The position numbers and the translations under genes were made by a program. This document shows positions 42,908 through 55,953 of a stretch of 64,000 nt of DNA, piece by piece. Within the stretch, counting starts at the first letter, position 1, and every line of letters starts with the position of its first letter. The notes beneath the pieces were generated by a model, which saw only the letters and a program-made list of their open reading frames with translations, had not been told where the DNA came from and made no database searches. This DNA comes from Bradyrhizobium sp. SRS-191 (lineage in GTDB: Bacteria > Pseudomonadota > Alphaproteobacteria > Rhizobiales > Xanthobacteraceae). The stretch lies in contig NZ_JANBVS010000020.1 of the NCBI RefSeq assembly GCF_024586915.1, forward strand, positions 1-64,000, read 5' to 3'.

Positions 42908-43354
42908 ATGAGCGACATCCTCGTGACGCTCGGCACCTGGAACTGGCTGATCTTCGGCATCGTCCTGATGGCGCTGGAGCTGCTCGCGCCCGGCGTGTTC
43001 CTGATCTGGCTCGGCATCGCCGCGCTATTGGTCGGCATGATCTCGTTTGGCCTCGCGTCCACATGGCAGCTGCAGATCCTGATGTTCGCGCTGTTTGCGA
43101 TCGCCGCCGTGCCGCTGTGGCGGCACGTCGCGCGCAGGAGCACGGCGTCGGCCGGCGACAACCCGTTCCTCAACCGCCGCTCCGCGGCGTTGGTGGGGCG
43201 CGAGTTCACACTGGAAAAGCCGATCATCGACGGCAACGGCACCGTGCGCATCGACGACACGGTCTGGCGCGTCGCCGGCCCCGACACGCCCGCCGGCAGC
43301 CGCGTGCGCATCGTGCAGGCGGACGGAGCGCATCTGACGGTGACGGCGGCGTAG
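42908..43354 (+). CDS. NfeD-family protein, 148 aa
   Basis: Two to three membrane helices in the first 75 residues (IFGIVLMALELLAPGVFLIW with the conserved 'E...PG.fl.wlG') precede an OB-fold domain at the C-terminus (LVGREFTLEKPIIDGNGTVR, DTVWRVAGPDTPAG). This short form lacks the protease domain. It partners the SPFH protein encoded upstream. Confidence 0.92.
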   Translation: MSDILVTLGTWNWLIFGIVLMALELLAPGVFLIWLGIAALLVGMISFGLASTWQLQILMFALFAIAAVPLWRHVARRSTASAGDNPFLNRRSAALVGREFTLEKPIIDGNGTVRIDDTVWRVAGPDTPAGSRVRIVQADGAHLTVTAA

Positions 43355-43371
43355 CTCTGCGCTGTTAAATA

Positions 43372-43545
43372 CAGCGCCCTCTCCCCTTGCGGGAGAGGGC
43401 ATCGCCAGCCCATCAACATACTCGGTTGGGTGAGGGGTATCTCTCCGCGATTCGTGATCGCCGAAGCATACCCCTCACCCAACCGAGTTTGCTGCTCTGT
43501 CCTACATGCCCTCTCCCGCAAGGGGAGAGGGCGCAGTCATGAGCA
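43372..43545. repeat. Long two-tier inverted repeat
   Basis: The outer arms carry 'ccctctcccgcaaggggag' and its complement (about 43375-43403 and 43507-43535). The inner arms carry 'ACTCGGTTGGGTGAGGGGTA' and its complement (about 43419-43440 and 43469-43490). The whole could form one large hairpin after the NfeD gene. Confidence 0.75.
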
Positions 43546-43590
43546 GCGCGCCGTTCATTATCTTGCTAGTTAAACGCCCAAACTTGCTGT

Positions 43591-45258
43591 TTAATTCTGC
43601 AGCCTCACTCCCAGCATCACCACCGTGCCCGACGACCCCGCGCCGGCGATGTTCGAATCCAGCCTGTCATAGCGCAGCGTGCCCTTGACCCAGAGGCTGC
43701 GCGTCATCTTGTAGACGAGGTTGCCCTCGGCCGAATACGTCCGGTCGTTGCGGCCGTAGCCCTGATAGTCCAGCGTGCCGAAGGTGAACTTGCCGATGCC
43801 GGTCAGCCAGCGGCGGAAGTCGTGGTCGACCTGGACGGTGTAGGTGCGCACCAGCACGCCGGAGGCGCCGGCCACCGTCGTTTCCGCGACCTGCGTGTCC
43901 GACAAAAAGCGCGCCGTCGTCAGCGGTGTCGCCGACCACACCAGCGAGGCTGACGTCAAAAATCCCTGCAGCCGGTCGAGCCGCGGGTCGGTGTAGCTGC
44001 GCGTGGCATAGCCGAGCGAGAGCTCGCCGGTCAGCAGCCGCGTGAACTCGAACGAGGTGCCGGCCTTGGCGTAGCCGCCGGCGGAATCGCGCTGGTAGCC
44101 GGAGCGGTCGAACTGCTGGTCGTAGGTGCGGGTGTTGCCCTGCACCTCGGCGAACGGCTTCAGGCCGGGGGTGACCTCGTAGGACACCCGGCCGATGCCG
44201 CCGAACTGGTTGTAGTTGCGGTCGTCGTTGGACGTCATCGTGCCGTCGGTCAGCTTGCTCTCTTGATAGCTGGTGCGGTCGGCGGTGGCGCCGGCCGAGA
44301 TCTGCAGCCGGTTGAAGCGCTGGTCGAAGCCCAGGGTGGTGCCGAGCGTGGTGTAGACCGGATAGCGCGCCAGGCCGGCCTGCACGCTGGGGCTGCCGGG
44401 ATTGTCGGTCGCGGCGCGCAGGCGGAGCTGGGCGCCGACCGAAGTGTCGCGGCTAACATCCAGGCGGCCGTCGACATGGCCCGTGAAATCGGGGCGGTCG
44501 AGCGTGGTCGGCGCTGAATTGATGCCGCCGTCCATGATGGCGGGCAGGGTGCTGCCATAGCCGGTGAACGAGCCGCGCAGGTCGGCGACGAGCGCATGCC
44601 GCTCCCAGTTCGACACCGCCAGGAATTCCGGCGCGATCATCCAGGCCGGCATGCCACGCGGCTTCGCAAGGCGCGCCGGGTTGCTGTCATAGCCGGCCGA
44701 CAGCTCGACCGCGCCCCTGATCAGGAACGGCCCGACATAATCGCCGACCGCGCCGAACGGGTCGTCGTCGACCTTGAGCCGCTTGCGCGGCGGCTGGCCG
44801 GGTACCGTGCCGGCCATGGCCGGCGCGACCGGCTGCCGGTTGGCGGAGGCTGAAGGCGGCAACGTGGGGCGCAGCTGCCCTGTCAGCTCACCGGAAGGAC
44901 GCGTGCCGGGCCCCGGCGCAGGCTTGGGCCGGGCCTGGGCAGGATAGAACTTCGGCTTCTTGCGGGTGCGGTTCAGCGAATCATAGCCGACCTCGGCCGC
45001 GCCGCTGGCGGCGGGCACGCCGGGCAGGGGGACGCGGTTGGGGCTGGATGCCGTGCTGGCCGGTGCCGGGTTGGTTGGGACGCCAGGCGTCGGGACGGGG
45101 TCTGACAGCCCGCTCACGACCGTCCGCCGCAGCGGCGACTCCTGCGGGGCGAGGAAGCCGTCGCGAACCGGTCGGAGCGCGTCGATGGTCTGCGCCCGAG
45201 CCGCGCCGGTGCCGAGGGTACCGAGCAGCAGACACGCGGCGGAGACGCCGCGCCGCAT
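43591..45258 (-). CDS. Outer-membrane beta-barrel protein, 555 aa
   Basis: A signal peptide (MRRGVSAACLLLGTLGTGAA, cleaved near ARA) is followed by a ~150-residue Pro-rich periplasmic segment and a ~370-residue barrel. The barrel has alternating beta strands with many Tyr/Thr/Arg residues, as in VELSAGYDSNPARLAKPRG and VDHDFRRWLTGIGKFTFGTL. The C-terminus MLGVRLQN is barrel-like although it does not end in Phe. It resembles outer-membrane beta-barrel proteins of the BBP2 type encoded near polysaccharide genes. The function is unknown. It is divergent from kdsD, whose product feeds LPS Kdo synthesis. Confidence 0.8.
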   Translation of the reverse strand: MRRGVSAACLLLGTLGTGAARAQTIDALRPVRDGFLAPQESPLRRTVVSGLSDPVPTPGVPTNPAPASTASSPNRVPLPGVPAASGAAEVGYDSLNRTRKKPKFYPAQARPKPAPGPGTRPSGELTGQLRPTLPPSASANRQPVAPAMAGTVPGQPPRKRLKVDDDPFGAVGDYVGPFLIRGAVELSAGYDSNPARLAKPRGMPAWMIAPEFLAVSNWERHALVADLRGSFTGYGSTLPAIMDGGINSAPTTLDRPDFTGHVDGRLDVSRDTSVGAQLRLRAATDNPGSPSVQAGLARYPVYTTLGTTLGFDQRFNRLQISAGATADRTSYQESKLTDGTMTSNDDRNYNQFGGIGRVSYEVTPGLKPFAEVQGNTRTYDQQFDRSGYQRDSAGGYAKAGTSFEFTRLLTGELSLGYATRSYTDPRLDRLQGFLTSASLVWSATPLTTARFLSDTQVAETTVAGASGVLVRTYTVQVDHDFRRWLTGIGKFTFGTLDYQGYGRNDRTYSAEGNLVYKMTRSLWVKGTLRYDRLDSNIAGAGSSGTVVMLGVRLQN

Positions 45259-45451
45259 CGCGCGCCTCCTGCGGCCGCTGTCAGGCCTCCACCCCACGAT
45301 CTGAAAACTCCAACAAAATCATGCATATCGCCAAGCGGCCGTACGCCGCCGGCAAACACCGTCGTTAAGGGAGTAAAAACAAATATGGTTAATGGGCTGT
45401 TGATGACGCCTTGCCGCCTTACCCATGCTAAAGAGCGGCGCCTGACTGTCT

Positions 45452-45475
45452 CAGCCTTGGAATCAGCCTTGGAAT
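45452..45475 (+). repeat. 12-bp tandem repeat just upstream of kdsD
   Basis: CAGCCTTGGAAT occurs twice in direct succession (45452-45463, 45464-45475), ending 5 bases before the ATG at 45481 and occupying the ribosome-binding region. Copy-number change could alter translation. Confidence 0.6.
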
Positions 45476-45480
45476 CGCGA

Positions 45481-46482
45481 ATGCCGAGATCGAAGCCGTT
45501 GACCGAAGCCTCTCCCGCCAACGCGGACATCCAATCGGCGCTGCGCACGCTCGACGCCGGCAGCAACGGCATCGCCGCGATCTCCGCCGCGCTGCGGGGA
45601 CCGTTGGGGGCGGCCTTCGCCGCAGCCGTCGAGCTGATCCGGCAGGCCAAGGGCCGCGCCATCCTCACCGGGCTCGGCAAGTCCGGCCATGTCGCCCGCA
45701 AGATGGCGGCGACCCTGGCCTCGACCGGCACGCCCGCCTTCTTCGTCCATTCCGCCGAGGCCGGCCATGGCGATCTCGGCATGATCACCTCGGACGACGT
45801 CGTGATCGCGCTGTCCTGGTCCGGCGAGCAGCCGGAGATGAAGACGCTGGTCAACTACACCAAGCGTTTCGCCATTCCGATGATCGCGATCACCGCGAAC
45901 GCGCAGTCCTCGCTCGGGCAGGCGGCCCGCATCGTGCTGGAGCTGCCCAAGGCGCGCGAGGCCTGCCCGCATAATCTCGCGCCGACCACCTCGACCCTGA
46001 TGCAGGCCGCGATCGGCGATGCCTTGGCGATCGCGCTGCTCGAGGGCCGCGGCTTCACCGCGCTCGAATTCGCCAACTTCCATCCGGGCGGCAAGCTCGG
46101 CGCCATGCTCAAGCACATCTCCGATTTGATGCGCTCCGGCGACGCCGTCCCATTGAAGCCCTTGGGCACCGGCATGGCCGATGCGCTGGAAGAGATGACC
46201 GCCAAGGGCCTCGGCTGCGTCGTGGTCGTCGATGGCCGCGGCCATGTCGCGGGGATCATCACCGACGGCGATCTGCGCCGGAAGATGCGTGCCGATCTCC
46301 TGTCCGTCTCGGTCGACGAGATCATGACCGCCAACCCGCGCACCGTCCGACGCGAGGCGCTGGCGTCCGAGGCGCTGGAGATCCTGAACTCCGCGAAGAT
46401 CACGACGCTGATCGTGACCGACGGCGCGAAGCCCGTCGGCATCCTGCACATGCACGATCTGCTGCGCGCCGGGGTGGCGTGA
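45481..46482 (+). CDS. kdsD: Arabinose-5-phosphate isomerase KdsD/KpsF, 333 aa
   Basis: This enzyme converts ribulose-5-phosphate to arabinose-5-phosphate for Kdo synthesis. An N-terminal SIS domain (AILTGLGKSGHVARKMAATL, FFVHSAEAGHGDLGMI, ALSWSGEQPEMKTLVNY) is followed by two CBS domains from about residue 205 (MRSGDAVPLKP and VDEIMTANPRTVRREAL). PHNLAPTTSTLMQAAIGDAL is highly typical of KdsD. The ATG at 45481 is preferred; the upstream frame from 45385 looks non-coding. Confidence 0.93.
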   Translation: MPRSKPLTEASPANADIQSALRTLDAGSNGIAAISAALRGPLGAAFAAAVELIRQAKGRAILTGLGKSGHVARKMAATLASTGTPAFFVHSAEAGHGDLGMITSDDVVIALSWSGEQPEMKTLVNYTKRFAIPMIAITANAQSSLGQAARIVLELPKAREACPHNLAPTTSTLMQAAIGDALAIALLEGRGFTALEFANFHPGGKLGAMLKHISDLMRSGDAVPLKPLGTGMADALEEMTAKGLGCVVVVDGRGHVAGIITDGDLRRKMRADLLSVSVDEIMTANPRTVRREALASEALEILNSAKITTLIVTDGAKPVGILHMHDLLRAGVA

Positions 46483-46615
46483 TTTCAATGCCGGATGGTG
46501 GTCCGTCATTTCGGGGCGGTGCGACGCCAGTCGCACCGAATCCGGAATCTCGAGGTTCCGGGTTCGCTCGTTTCACTCGCGCCCCGCGACGTGGTGACCG
46601 CTGAGAACTGTCCGC

Positions 46616-47431
46616 ATGTCCTCTGAGTTCAATCTCGACAAATATCTCGCCCGCATCGGCTATCGCGGGCTGCTGACGCCCACGTTCGAGACGCTGGCCG
46701 GATTGCAGGCAGCGCATGTCGATGCGATCGCGTTCGAGGGGATCGATCCCTTGCTCGGCCGGCCCGTGAACATCGATCTCGCTTCGGTGCAGGCCAAGAT
46801 CGTCGACGGCCGCCGCGGCGGCTACTGCTTCGAGCAGAACGCGCTGTTGAAGGCGGCGCTGGAGGCGATCGGCTTCGCGGTGACGCCGCTGTCGGCGCGG
46901 GTGCGCTGGCGGCTCGACGCGGCCGCGCCGCTGACGCCGCGCACGCATATGATGCTCAAGGTCGACCTGCCGGAGGGGCCGTACATCGCCGATGTCGGCT
47001 TCGGCTCCTGCCTGCTCGATACCCCGCTGCGGATGGTGCCTGATCTCGAGCAGGCGACCGCGATGGGCACGTTCCGCCTCACGGTCTCCGACGGGATGTA
47101 CTGGCTCGCAGCGAAGCAGCCGACGGGCTGGCGCACCATGTATGTGTTCGATCTCGCGCCGCAGATCCACGCCGACTATGTGCTCGGCAACTGGTTCACC
47201 TCGACCAGCCCGCTGACGCCGTTCACCTCGATGCTGATCCTGGAGCGGCTGACATCCGAGCTGCGCTACAAGCTGGTCAACCGCCGGCTGGTGGTGGAGG
47301 CGCGCGACGGCGAGATCAGGAGCGAGCAGATCATCGAGACGCCCGAGGCGCTGCAGCGGGTCGTGGAAGAGATCTTCGGCGTCACGTTCCCTGTCCACGT
47401 CGATCTGGTTTGGGCACGGATCGAGACCTGA
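46616..47431 (+). CDS. Arylamine N-acetyltransferase, copy 1, 271 aa
   Basis: This cytosolic enzyme transfers acetyl from CoA to arylamines or hydrazines. The catalytic triad is visible as Cys71 (RRGGYCFEQN), His111 (PRTHMML) and Asp126 (IADVGFG). Length and the PTGWRTMYVFDLAPQIHADY stretch are typical of NATs. A nearly collinear paralogue follows 16 bases later, so the two arose by tandem duplication and are probably co-transcribed. Confidence 0.93.
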   Translation: MSSEFNLDKYLARIGYRGLLTPTFETLAGLQAAHVDAIAFEGIDPLLGRPVNIDLASVQAKIVDGRRGGYCFEQNALLKAALEAIGFAVTPLSARVRWRLDAAAPLTPRTHMMLKVDLPEGPYIADVGFGSCLLDTPLRMVPDLEQATAMGTFRLTVSDGMYWLAAKQPTGWRTMYVFDLAPQIHADYVLGNWFTSTSPLTPFTSMLILERLTSELRYKLVNRRLVVEARDGEIRSEQIIETPEALQRVVEEIFGVTFPVHVDLVWARIET

Positions 47432-47447
47432 TCGGGAAGGCGCTGCG

Positions 47448-48263
47448 ATGGCCGATGAGTTTCGACTGGAGTCCTATCTCGCCCGCATCGCCTATCGCGG
47501 GCCGCTCGCGCCCGACCTGCCGACGCTCGCGGCGCTCCAGGCGGCGCATGTCGATGCGCTGCCGTTCGAGGCGCTCGATCCGCTGATGGGACGACCGGTC
47601 CATGTCGATCTCGCCTCGGTGCAGCAGAAGCTCGTGGGAAGCCGTCGCGGCGGCTATTGCTTCGAGCAGAACGTGCTGTTCCAGGCGGCGCTGGAGGCCA
47701 TCGGCTTCAAGGTCACCGGCCTCACCGGGCGGGTGCGCTGGCGCTCGGCGCCGACGGATCCCCTCGGGCCGCGCCAGCATATGATGCTGCTCGTCGAGGT
47801 CGACGGCCAGCCGCATCTCGTCGATGTCGGCTTCGGCATCTGCATGATGGATGGACCTGTGCGGTTGGAGGCCGGGCCCGAGCAGCCGACGCCGATGGGC
47901 ACGTTCCGCATCGGCACTTGGAACGGCCTCCATACGATCAGCGCGAAGCAACCGACCGGCTGGCGCATGATGTACGCGTTCGATCTCGCCCCACAGATCC
48001 ACGCCGACTACGTGCTCGGCAGCTGGTACACGTCGACCAATGCGAACGTGCCTGCCACGCACACGCTGATGATGGAGCGGGTGGAGCCGACCGTGCGGCA
48101 CAAGCTGGTCAGCCGCCGTTATCAGCGCCAAGCGCGCGATGGCGAGGTGATCGAGGAGCGGACGATCGAGAGTGCCGCCGAGCTCGGCCGGATCATCGAC
48201 GACGTGTTTCGGGTGACGCCACCTATTCCGGCCGTCGCCCTCTGGGATCGAACAACGGGTTGA
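47448..48263 (+). CDS. Arylamine N-acetyltransferase, copy 2, 271 aa
   Basis: This is the same length as copy 1 with the triad at identical positions: Cys71 (RRGGYCFEQN), His111 (PRQHMML) and Asp126 (LVDVGFG). Shared blocks such as ALQAAHVDALPFEALDPLMG align without gaps in the first 130 residues. Differences cluster at the C-terminal third and in loops that shape the arylamine pocket, which suggests divergent substrates. The stop codon overlaps the -35-like hexamer of the structured RNA that follows. Confidence 0.93.
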   Translation: MADEFRLESYLARIAYRGPLAPDLPTLAALQAAHVDALPFEALDPLMGRPVHVDLASVQQKLVGSRRGGYCFEQNVLFQAALEAIGFKVTGLTGRVRWRSAPTDPLGPRQHMMLLVEVDGQPHLVDVGFGICMMDGPVRLEAGPEQPTPMGTFRIGTWNGLHTISAKQPTGWRMMYAFDLAPQIHADYVLGSWYTSTNANVPATHTLMMERVEPTVRHKLVSRRYQRQARDGEVIEERTIESAAELGRIIDDVFRVTPPIPAVALWDRTTG

Positions 48264-48288
48264 CGAAGGTATCATGATGCGGTATTCG
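48260..48288 (+). promoter_or_regulatory. Candidate promoter of the structured RNA
   Basis: TTGACG (48260-48265) and TATTCG (48283-48288) are spaced by 17 bases. The -35 hexamer overlaps the stop of the second NAT gene. Transcription would start near 48295, at the first hairpin of the RNA candidate. The -10 match is only moderate. Confidence 0.4.
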
Positions 48289-48289
48289 G

Positions 48290-48738
48290 TGTTCGTAGAA
48301 TGAACATCTGTGTCGGCTGATCTACGAAGATCTTCAGCTCGGCATTTGAGGGGAATGCCGGTCCTTCCGTTGGGTTTATCTTAAGGGTCGCACCCTTAGG
48401 TTGCGGGAACCTGAGGGGGCTCGCGGCGTCCTGCCGTGGAACAATGGGGATCGTCCAGCATGGCTGACATCGTGGTGCACGCGACGCGATCAATCCTGCT
48501 CGAGACAACAGGGCCTGTCTGCGCGCGCCGCAGACAGCCTCATCCAACCTGACATCAGAGCCGCGGACGTGCGGCTCATCCGAGCTGGCCTGACGGCCAG
48601 GGACGGGTGGGGGCTTCACGGTTGAAACGTCGACCCTGACGCTTCGACGCTCATCCGATCGATTTGAGACCACGGCCTGACCTGCCACTTCAGGCCGATC
48701 GGAGACTCACGTCGAGGAAGCCCCCACCCATTTTTATT
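48290..48738 (+). ncRNA. Uncharacterised highly structured RNA candidate
   Basis: At least nine helices can be drawn without gaps. They include TTCGTAGA/TCTACGAA (48292-48299, 48321-48328), GGCATT/AATGCC (48341-48346, 48354-48359), a 10-bp stem 48393-48402/48408-48417, CTGTCTGCG/CGCAGACAG (48515-48523, 48529-48537), GAGCCGC/GCGGCTC (48558-48564, 48571-48577) and CTGGCC/GGCCAG (48585-48590, 48595-48600). The 3' domain is a junction closed by 13 bp (48605-48617/48717-48729) that contains CGTCGA/TCGACG, CCGATC/GATCGG and GGCCTGA/TCAGGCC, followed by a U tract. AAGGGT/ACCCTT (48383-48397) competes with the 10-bp stem. I do not recognise the family; tmRNA, RNase P, SRP and 6S hallmarks are absent. 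Confidence 0.5.
48717..48735 (+). terminator. Terminator at the end of the structured RNA
   Basis: The right arm GAAGCCCCCACCC pairs with 48605-48617 and is followed by ATTTTT. The stem is long-range (about 100 bases enclosed), so termination depends on the folded junction. Confidence 0.45.
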
Positions 48739-49438
48739 CCTGCGATGAATTCTGCAAATTGAAATCGAGCTGCAAGCGACGAGCTCGGTGCGCTCCCCTC
48801 CCCCTCGCGGGGAGGGGTCGGGGGTGGGGGTCCACGAGTCCCGCTGGATATGATGAGAGCTGAATCTCTGTCCGCGAGCGGGAAAGCCTGCTGATCACGA
48901 TAGTCTCACCGCGTCATTGCGAGCGAAGCGGTAACTGCCCAGGTCGCGCAACACCAACGGTGTCGTCCCGGCCTTGAGCCGGGACCCATACTCCGCGGCG
49001 GTCGTTTTGGACGCGATGTCAACGGCGCGTCAGCCCAAACCAACAGCCTGTGGTTCTGGGGCCCGGCGCAAGGCCGGGATGACAGCGCAGTTTGCCGCTC
49101 CTGCATACGCAATCTCGTATCACGTGAGTGCGCGAACCATCGCTCAAGCGTCATTGCGAGCGAAGCGAAGCAATCCAGAGTCGGGTGCACGGCTCTGGAT
49201 TGCTTCGTCGCTGCGCTCATCGAAATGACGGAGACTTTTGAGTTGAGTTGAGAAGAAGAGAGGGCGACGGGAGCGACTGCCTGGCGCTTGTTGACGCGTC
49301 GGTGAAATCAACGCTGTTCAGCGCCCGGGGACCCCCACCCCCGACCCCTCCCCGCAAGGGGGAGGGGAGCGCACCGGCGTTGGGGTAGGCAGTCGGGCTG
49401 CTCAGACCGATCTACGGCACGTCCATTATACGCCGCGC
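48739..49438. repeat. Palindromic repeat spacer, 700 bp
   Basis: This holds a 'cccctccccctcgcggggag' element (48795-48830) and its inverted partner (49325-49375), 'gtcattgcgagcgaagcg' elements (48912-48935 and 49150-49235, the latter a hairpin around 'caatccagag'), and a 'gtcgtcccggccttgagcc' pair (48960-48995, 49065-49090). No gene is visible. Confidence 0.7.
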
Positions 49439-50887
49439 TCAGCGCGGCAGCTCCGTCTTGCCCATCAGGAACTTGTCGACGGCCTGGGCGCACAGGCGGC
49501 CTTCGCGGATTGCCCAGACGACCAGCGACTGGCCGCGGCGCATGTCGCCGGCGGAGAACACCTTCGGCACCGAGGTCTGGTAGTCCGACAGATTCGCCTT
49601 GACGTTGCCGCGCGGGTCGAGGTCGACGCCGAGGCTCTTGAGCAGGCCCTCATGCACCGGATGCACGAAGCCCATTGCCAGCAGCACCAAGTCGGCATCG
49701 AGCACGAACTCGGTGCCCGGGATCGGCTTGAACTGGGCGTCGACGCGCACGCAGTGCAGCTTCTTGACCGCGCCGTTCTCGCCTTCGAACTTCTGCGTCA
49801 GCACCGCGAACTCGCGCACCGCGCCTTCGGCCTGGCTCGACGACGTCCGCATCTTCAAGGGCCAGTTCGGCCAGGTCAGCGCCTTGTCCTCGCGCTCCGG
49901 GGGCGCCGGCATGATCTCGAGCTGGGTCACGGACAGCGCGCCCTGGCGCAGCGAGGTGCCGATGCAGTCAGAGCCGGTGTCGCCGCCGCCGATGACGACG
50001 ACGTGCTTGCCGCCGGCGAGAATCTCGGTGGCGTTCACAGGCTCATTGCCGACGCGGCGATTCTGCTGCGGCAGGAAGTCCATGGCGTAGTGGACGCCGG
50101 CGAGATCGCGGCCGGGGATCGGCAGGTCGCGCGGCGCTTCCGCGCCGCCGGTCAGCGCCACGGCGTCATAATCCTTCAGCAGCGACTTCGGATCGATCCC
50201 GTCCTTGCCGCCGACATGGGCGCCGTAATGGAAGACGACGCCTTCGCCTTCCATCTGCGCGATGCGGCGGTCGATGATCCCCTTCTCCATCTTGAAGTCG
50301 GGAATGCCGTAGCGAAGCAGACCGCCGGCCTTGGCGTGCTTCTCATAGACATGCACCTCGTGGCCGGCGCGCGCGAGCTGCTGCGCGGCCGCCAGGCCCG
50401 CGGGGCCGGCGCCGACGATCGCGACCTTCTTGCCGGTCTTGACCGCGGCCGGCTCGGGCTTGATCCAGCCCTGCTCGAACGCCTTGTCGACGATCGCGCA
50501 TTCGATCGTCTTGATGGTCACCGGATTGTCGTCGATGTTCAGCGTGCACGACGCCTCGCACGGGGCGGGGCAGATGCGGCCGGTGAACTCCGGGAAGTTG
50601 TTGGTCGAGTGCAGGTTGCGCGACGCCTCTTCCCAGTTGCCGTTGTAGATCAGGTCATTCCAGTCCGGGATCTGGTTGTTGACCGGGCAGCCGGGCGTGC
50701 CCGGCGCGGCCGAGCCGGTGCCGTGGCAATAGGGAATGCCGCAATTCATGCAGCGCGCCGCCTGGTCGCGCAGCTCCTTCTCGGAGAGCGGCACCACGAA
50801 CTCGTTGAAGTTCTTCAGCCGTTCGGCAACCGGCGCATACTTGCGATCGTGCCGCTCGATTTCGAGAAAACCTGTGACCTTGCCCAT
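49439..50887 (-). CDS. gltD: Glutamate synthase small subunit, 482 aa
   Basis: This NADPH-oxidising subunit passes electrons through FAD and iron-sulfur clusters to GltB. N-terminal cysteines (CMNCGIPYC, then PGCPVNN, and CPAPCEASC) bind two 4Fe-4S clusters. The FAD motif is KVAIVGAGPAGLAAAQQLAR and the NADPH motif is HVVVIGGGDTGSDCIGTSLR. The C-terminal VFSAGDMRRGQSLVVWAI is the second FAD contact. Length is typical. It is downstream of gltB on the same strand, separated by 317 bases of tandem palindromes. Confidence 0.97.
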   Translation of the reverse strand: MGKVTGFLEIERHDRKYAPVAERLKNFNEFVVPLSEKELRDQAARCMNCGIPYCHGTGSAAPGTPGCPVNNQIPDWNDLIYNGNWEEASRNLHSTNNFPEFTGRICPAPCEASCTLNIDDNPVTIKTIECAIVDKAFEQGWIKPEPAAVKTGKKVAIVGAGPAGLAAAQQLARAGHEVHVYEKHAKAGGLLRYGIPDFKMEKGIIDRRIAQMEGEGVVFHYGAHVGGKDGIDPKSLLKDYDAVALTGGAEAPRDLPIPGRDLAGVHYAMDFLPQQNRRVGNEPVNATEILAGGKHVVVIGGGDTGSDCIGTSLRQGALSVTQLEIMPAPPEREDKALTWPNWPLKMRTSSSQAEGAVREFAVLTQKFEGENGAVKKLHCVRVDAQFKPIPGTEFVLDADLVLLAMGFVHPVHEGLLKSLGVDLDPRGNVKANLSDYQTSVPKVFSAGDMRRGQSLVVWAIREGRLCAQAVDKFLMGKTELPR

Positions 50888-51204
50888 GACCTACGACGTC
50901 CCTGACTGCTCGGGCCTCATGGTTCGAGACGGCGCTTTCGCGCCTCCTCACCATGAGGATCTAGTTTCCTGCTTCTCCTCACCCTGAGGAGCGGCGTCTA
51001 CGCCGCGTCTCGAAGGGTGAGGCCTCGACCTCGGCCTCATGGTTCGAGACGGTGCTTCGCACCTCCTCATCATGAGGGTTTTGCTCCGTCCTTCTCCTCA
51101 CCCTGAGGAGCGGCGCTTGCGCCGCGTCTCGAAGGGCGAGGCCCCGCTCTCGGCCTCATGGTTCGAGACGGCGCTGACGCGCCTCCTCACCATGAGGGTC
51201 GACA
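50888..51204. repeat. Five alternating palindromic repeats between gltB and gltD
   Basis: Two element types alternate. Type A (CCTCATGGTTCGAGACGG ... CCATGAGG) is at 50915-50958, 51035-51077 and 51154-51197. Type B (CCTCACCCTGAGGAGCGG ... GGTGAGG) is at 50977-51022 and 51096-51141. Each forms a hairpin of about 42-46 bases. Together they fill the whole gap within the presumed gltBD transcript and may stabilise or attenuate it. Confidence 0.85.
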
Positions 51205-55941
<4,737 letters not shown>

Positions 55942-55953
55942 ATCCGTCCCCAT

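Noticed and set aside
46483..46615. tRNA-like sequence between kdsD and the first NAT gene
   Set aside because: A GGTTCCGGGTTCGC string suggests a T-arm, but no acceptor stem or anticodon arm can be drawn; it is a short palindromic repeat.
48272..48688. 138-codon minus-strand frame over the structured RNA
   Set aside because: No ribosome site or family match, and its bases are explained by the helices on the plus strand.
48290..48738. tmRNA, RNase P RNA, SRP RNA or 6S RNA at the structured region
   Set aside because: I found no tag sequence or T-arm (tmRNA), no GAGGAAAGTCC core (RNase P), no GGAAGGAAGCA tetraloop region (SRP), and the fold is serial hairpins rather than one long stem (6S).
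50915..51197. CRISPR-like array between gltB and gltD
   Set aside because: The units are two alternating palindrome types without unique spacers and there are no cas genes.
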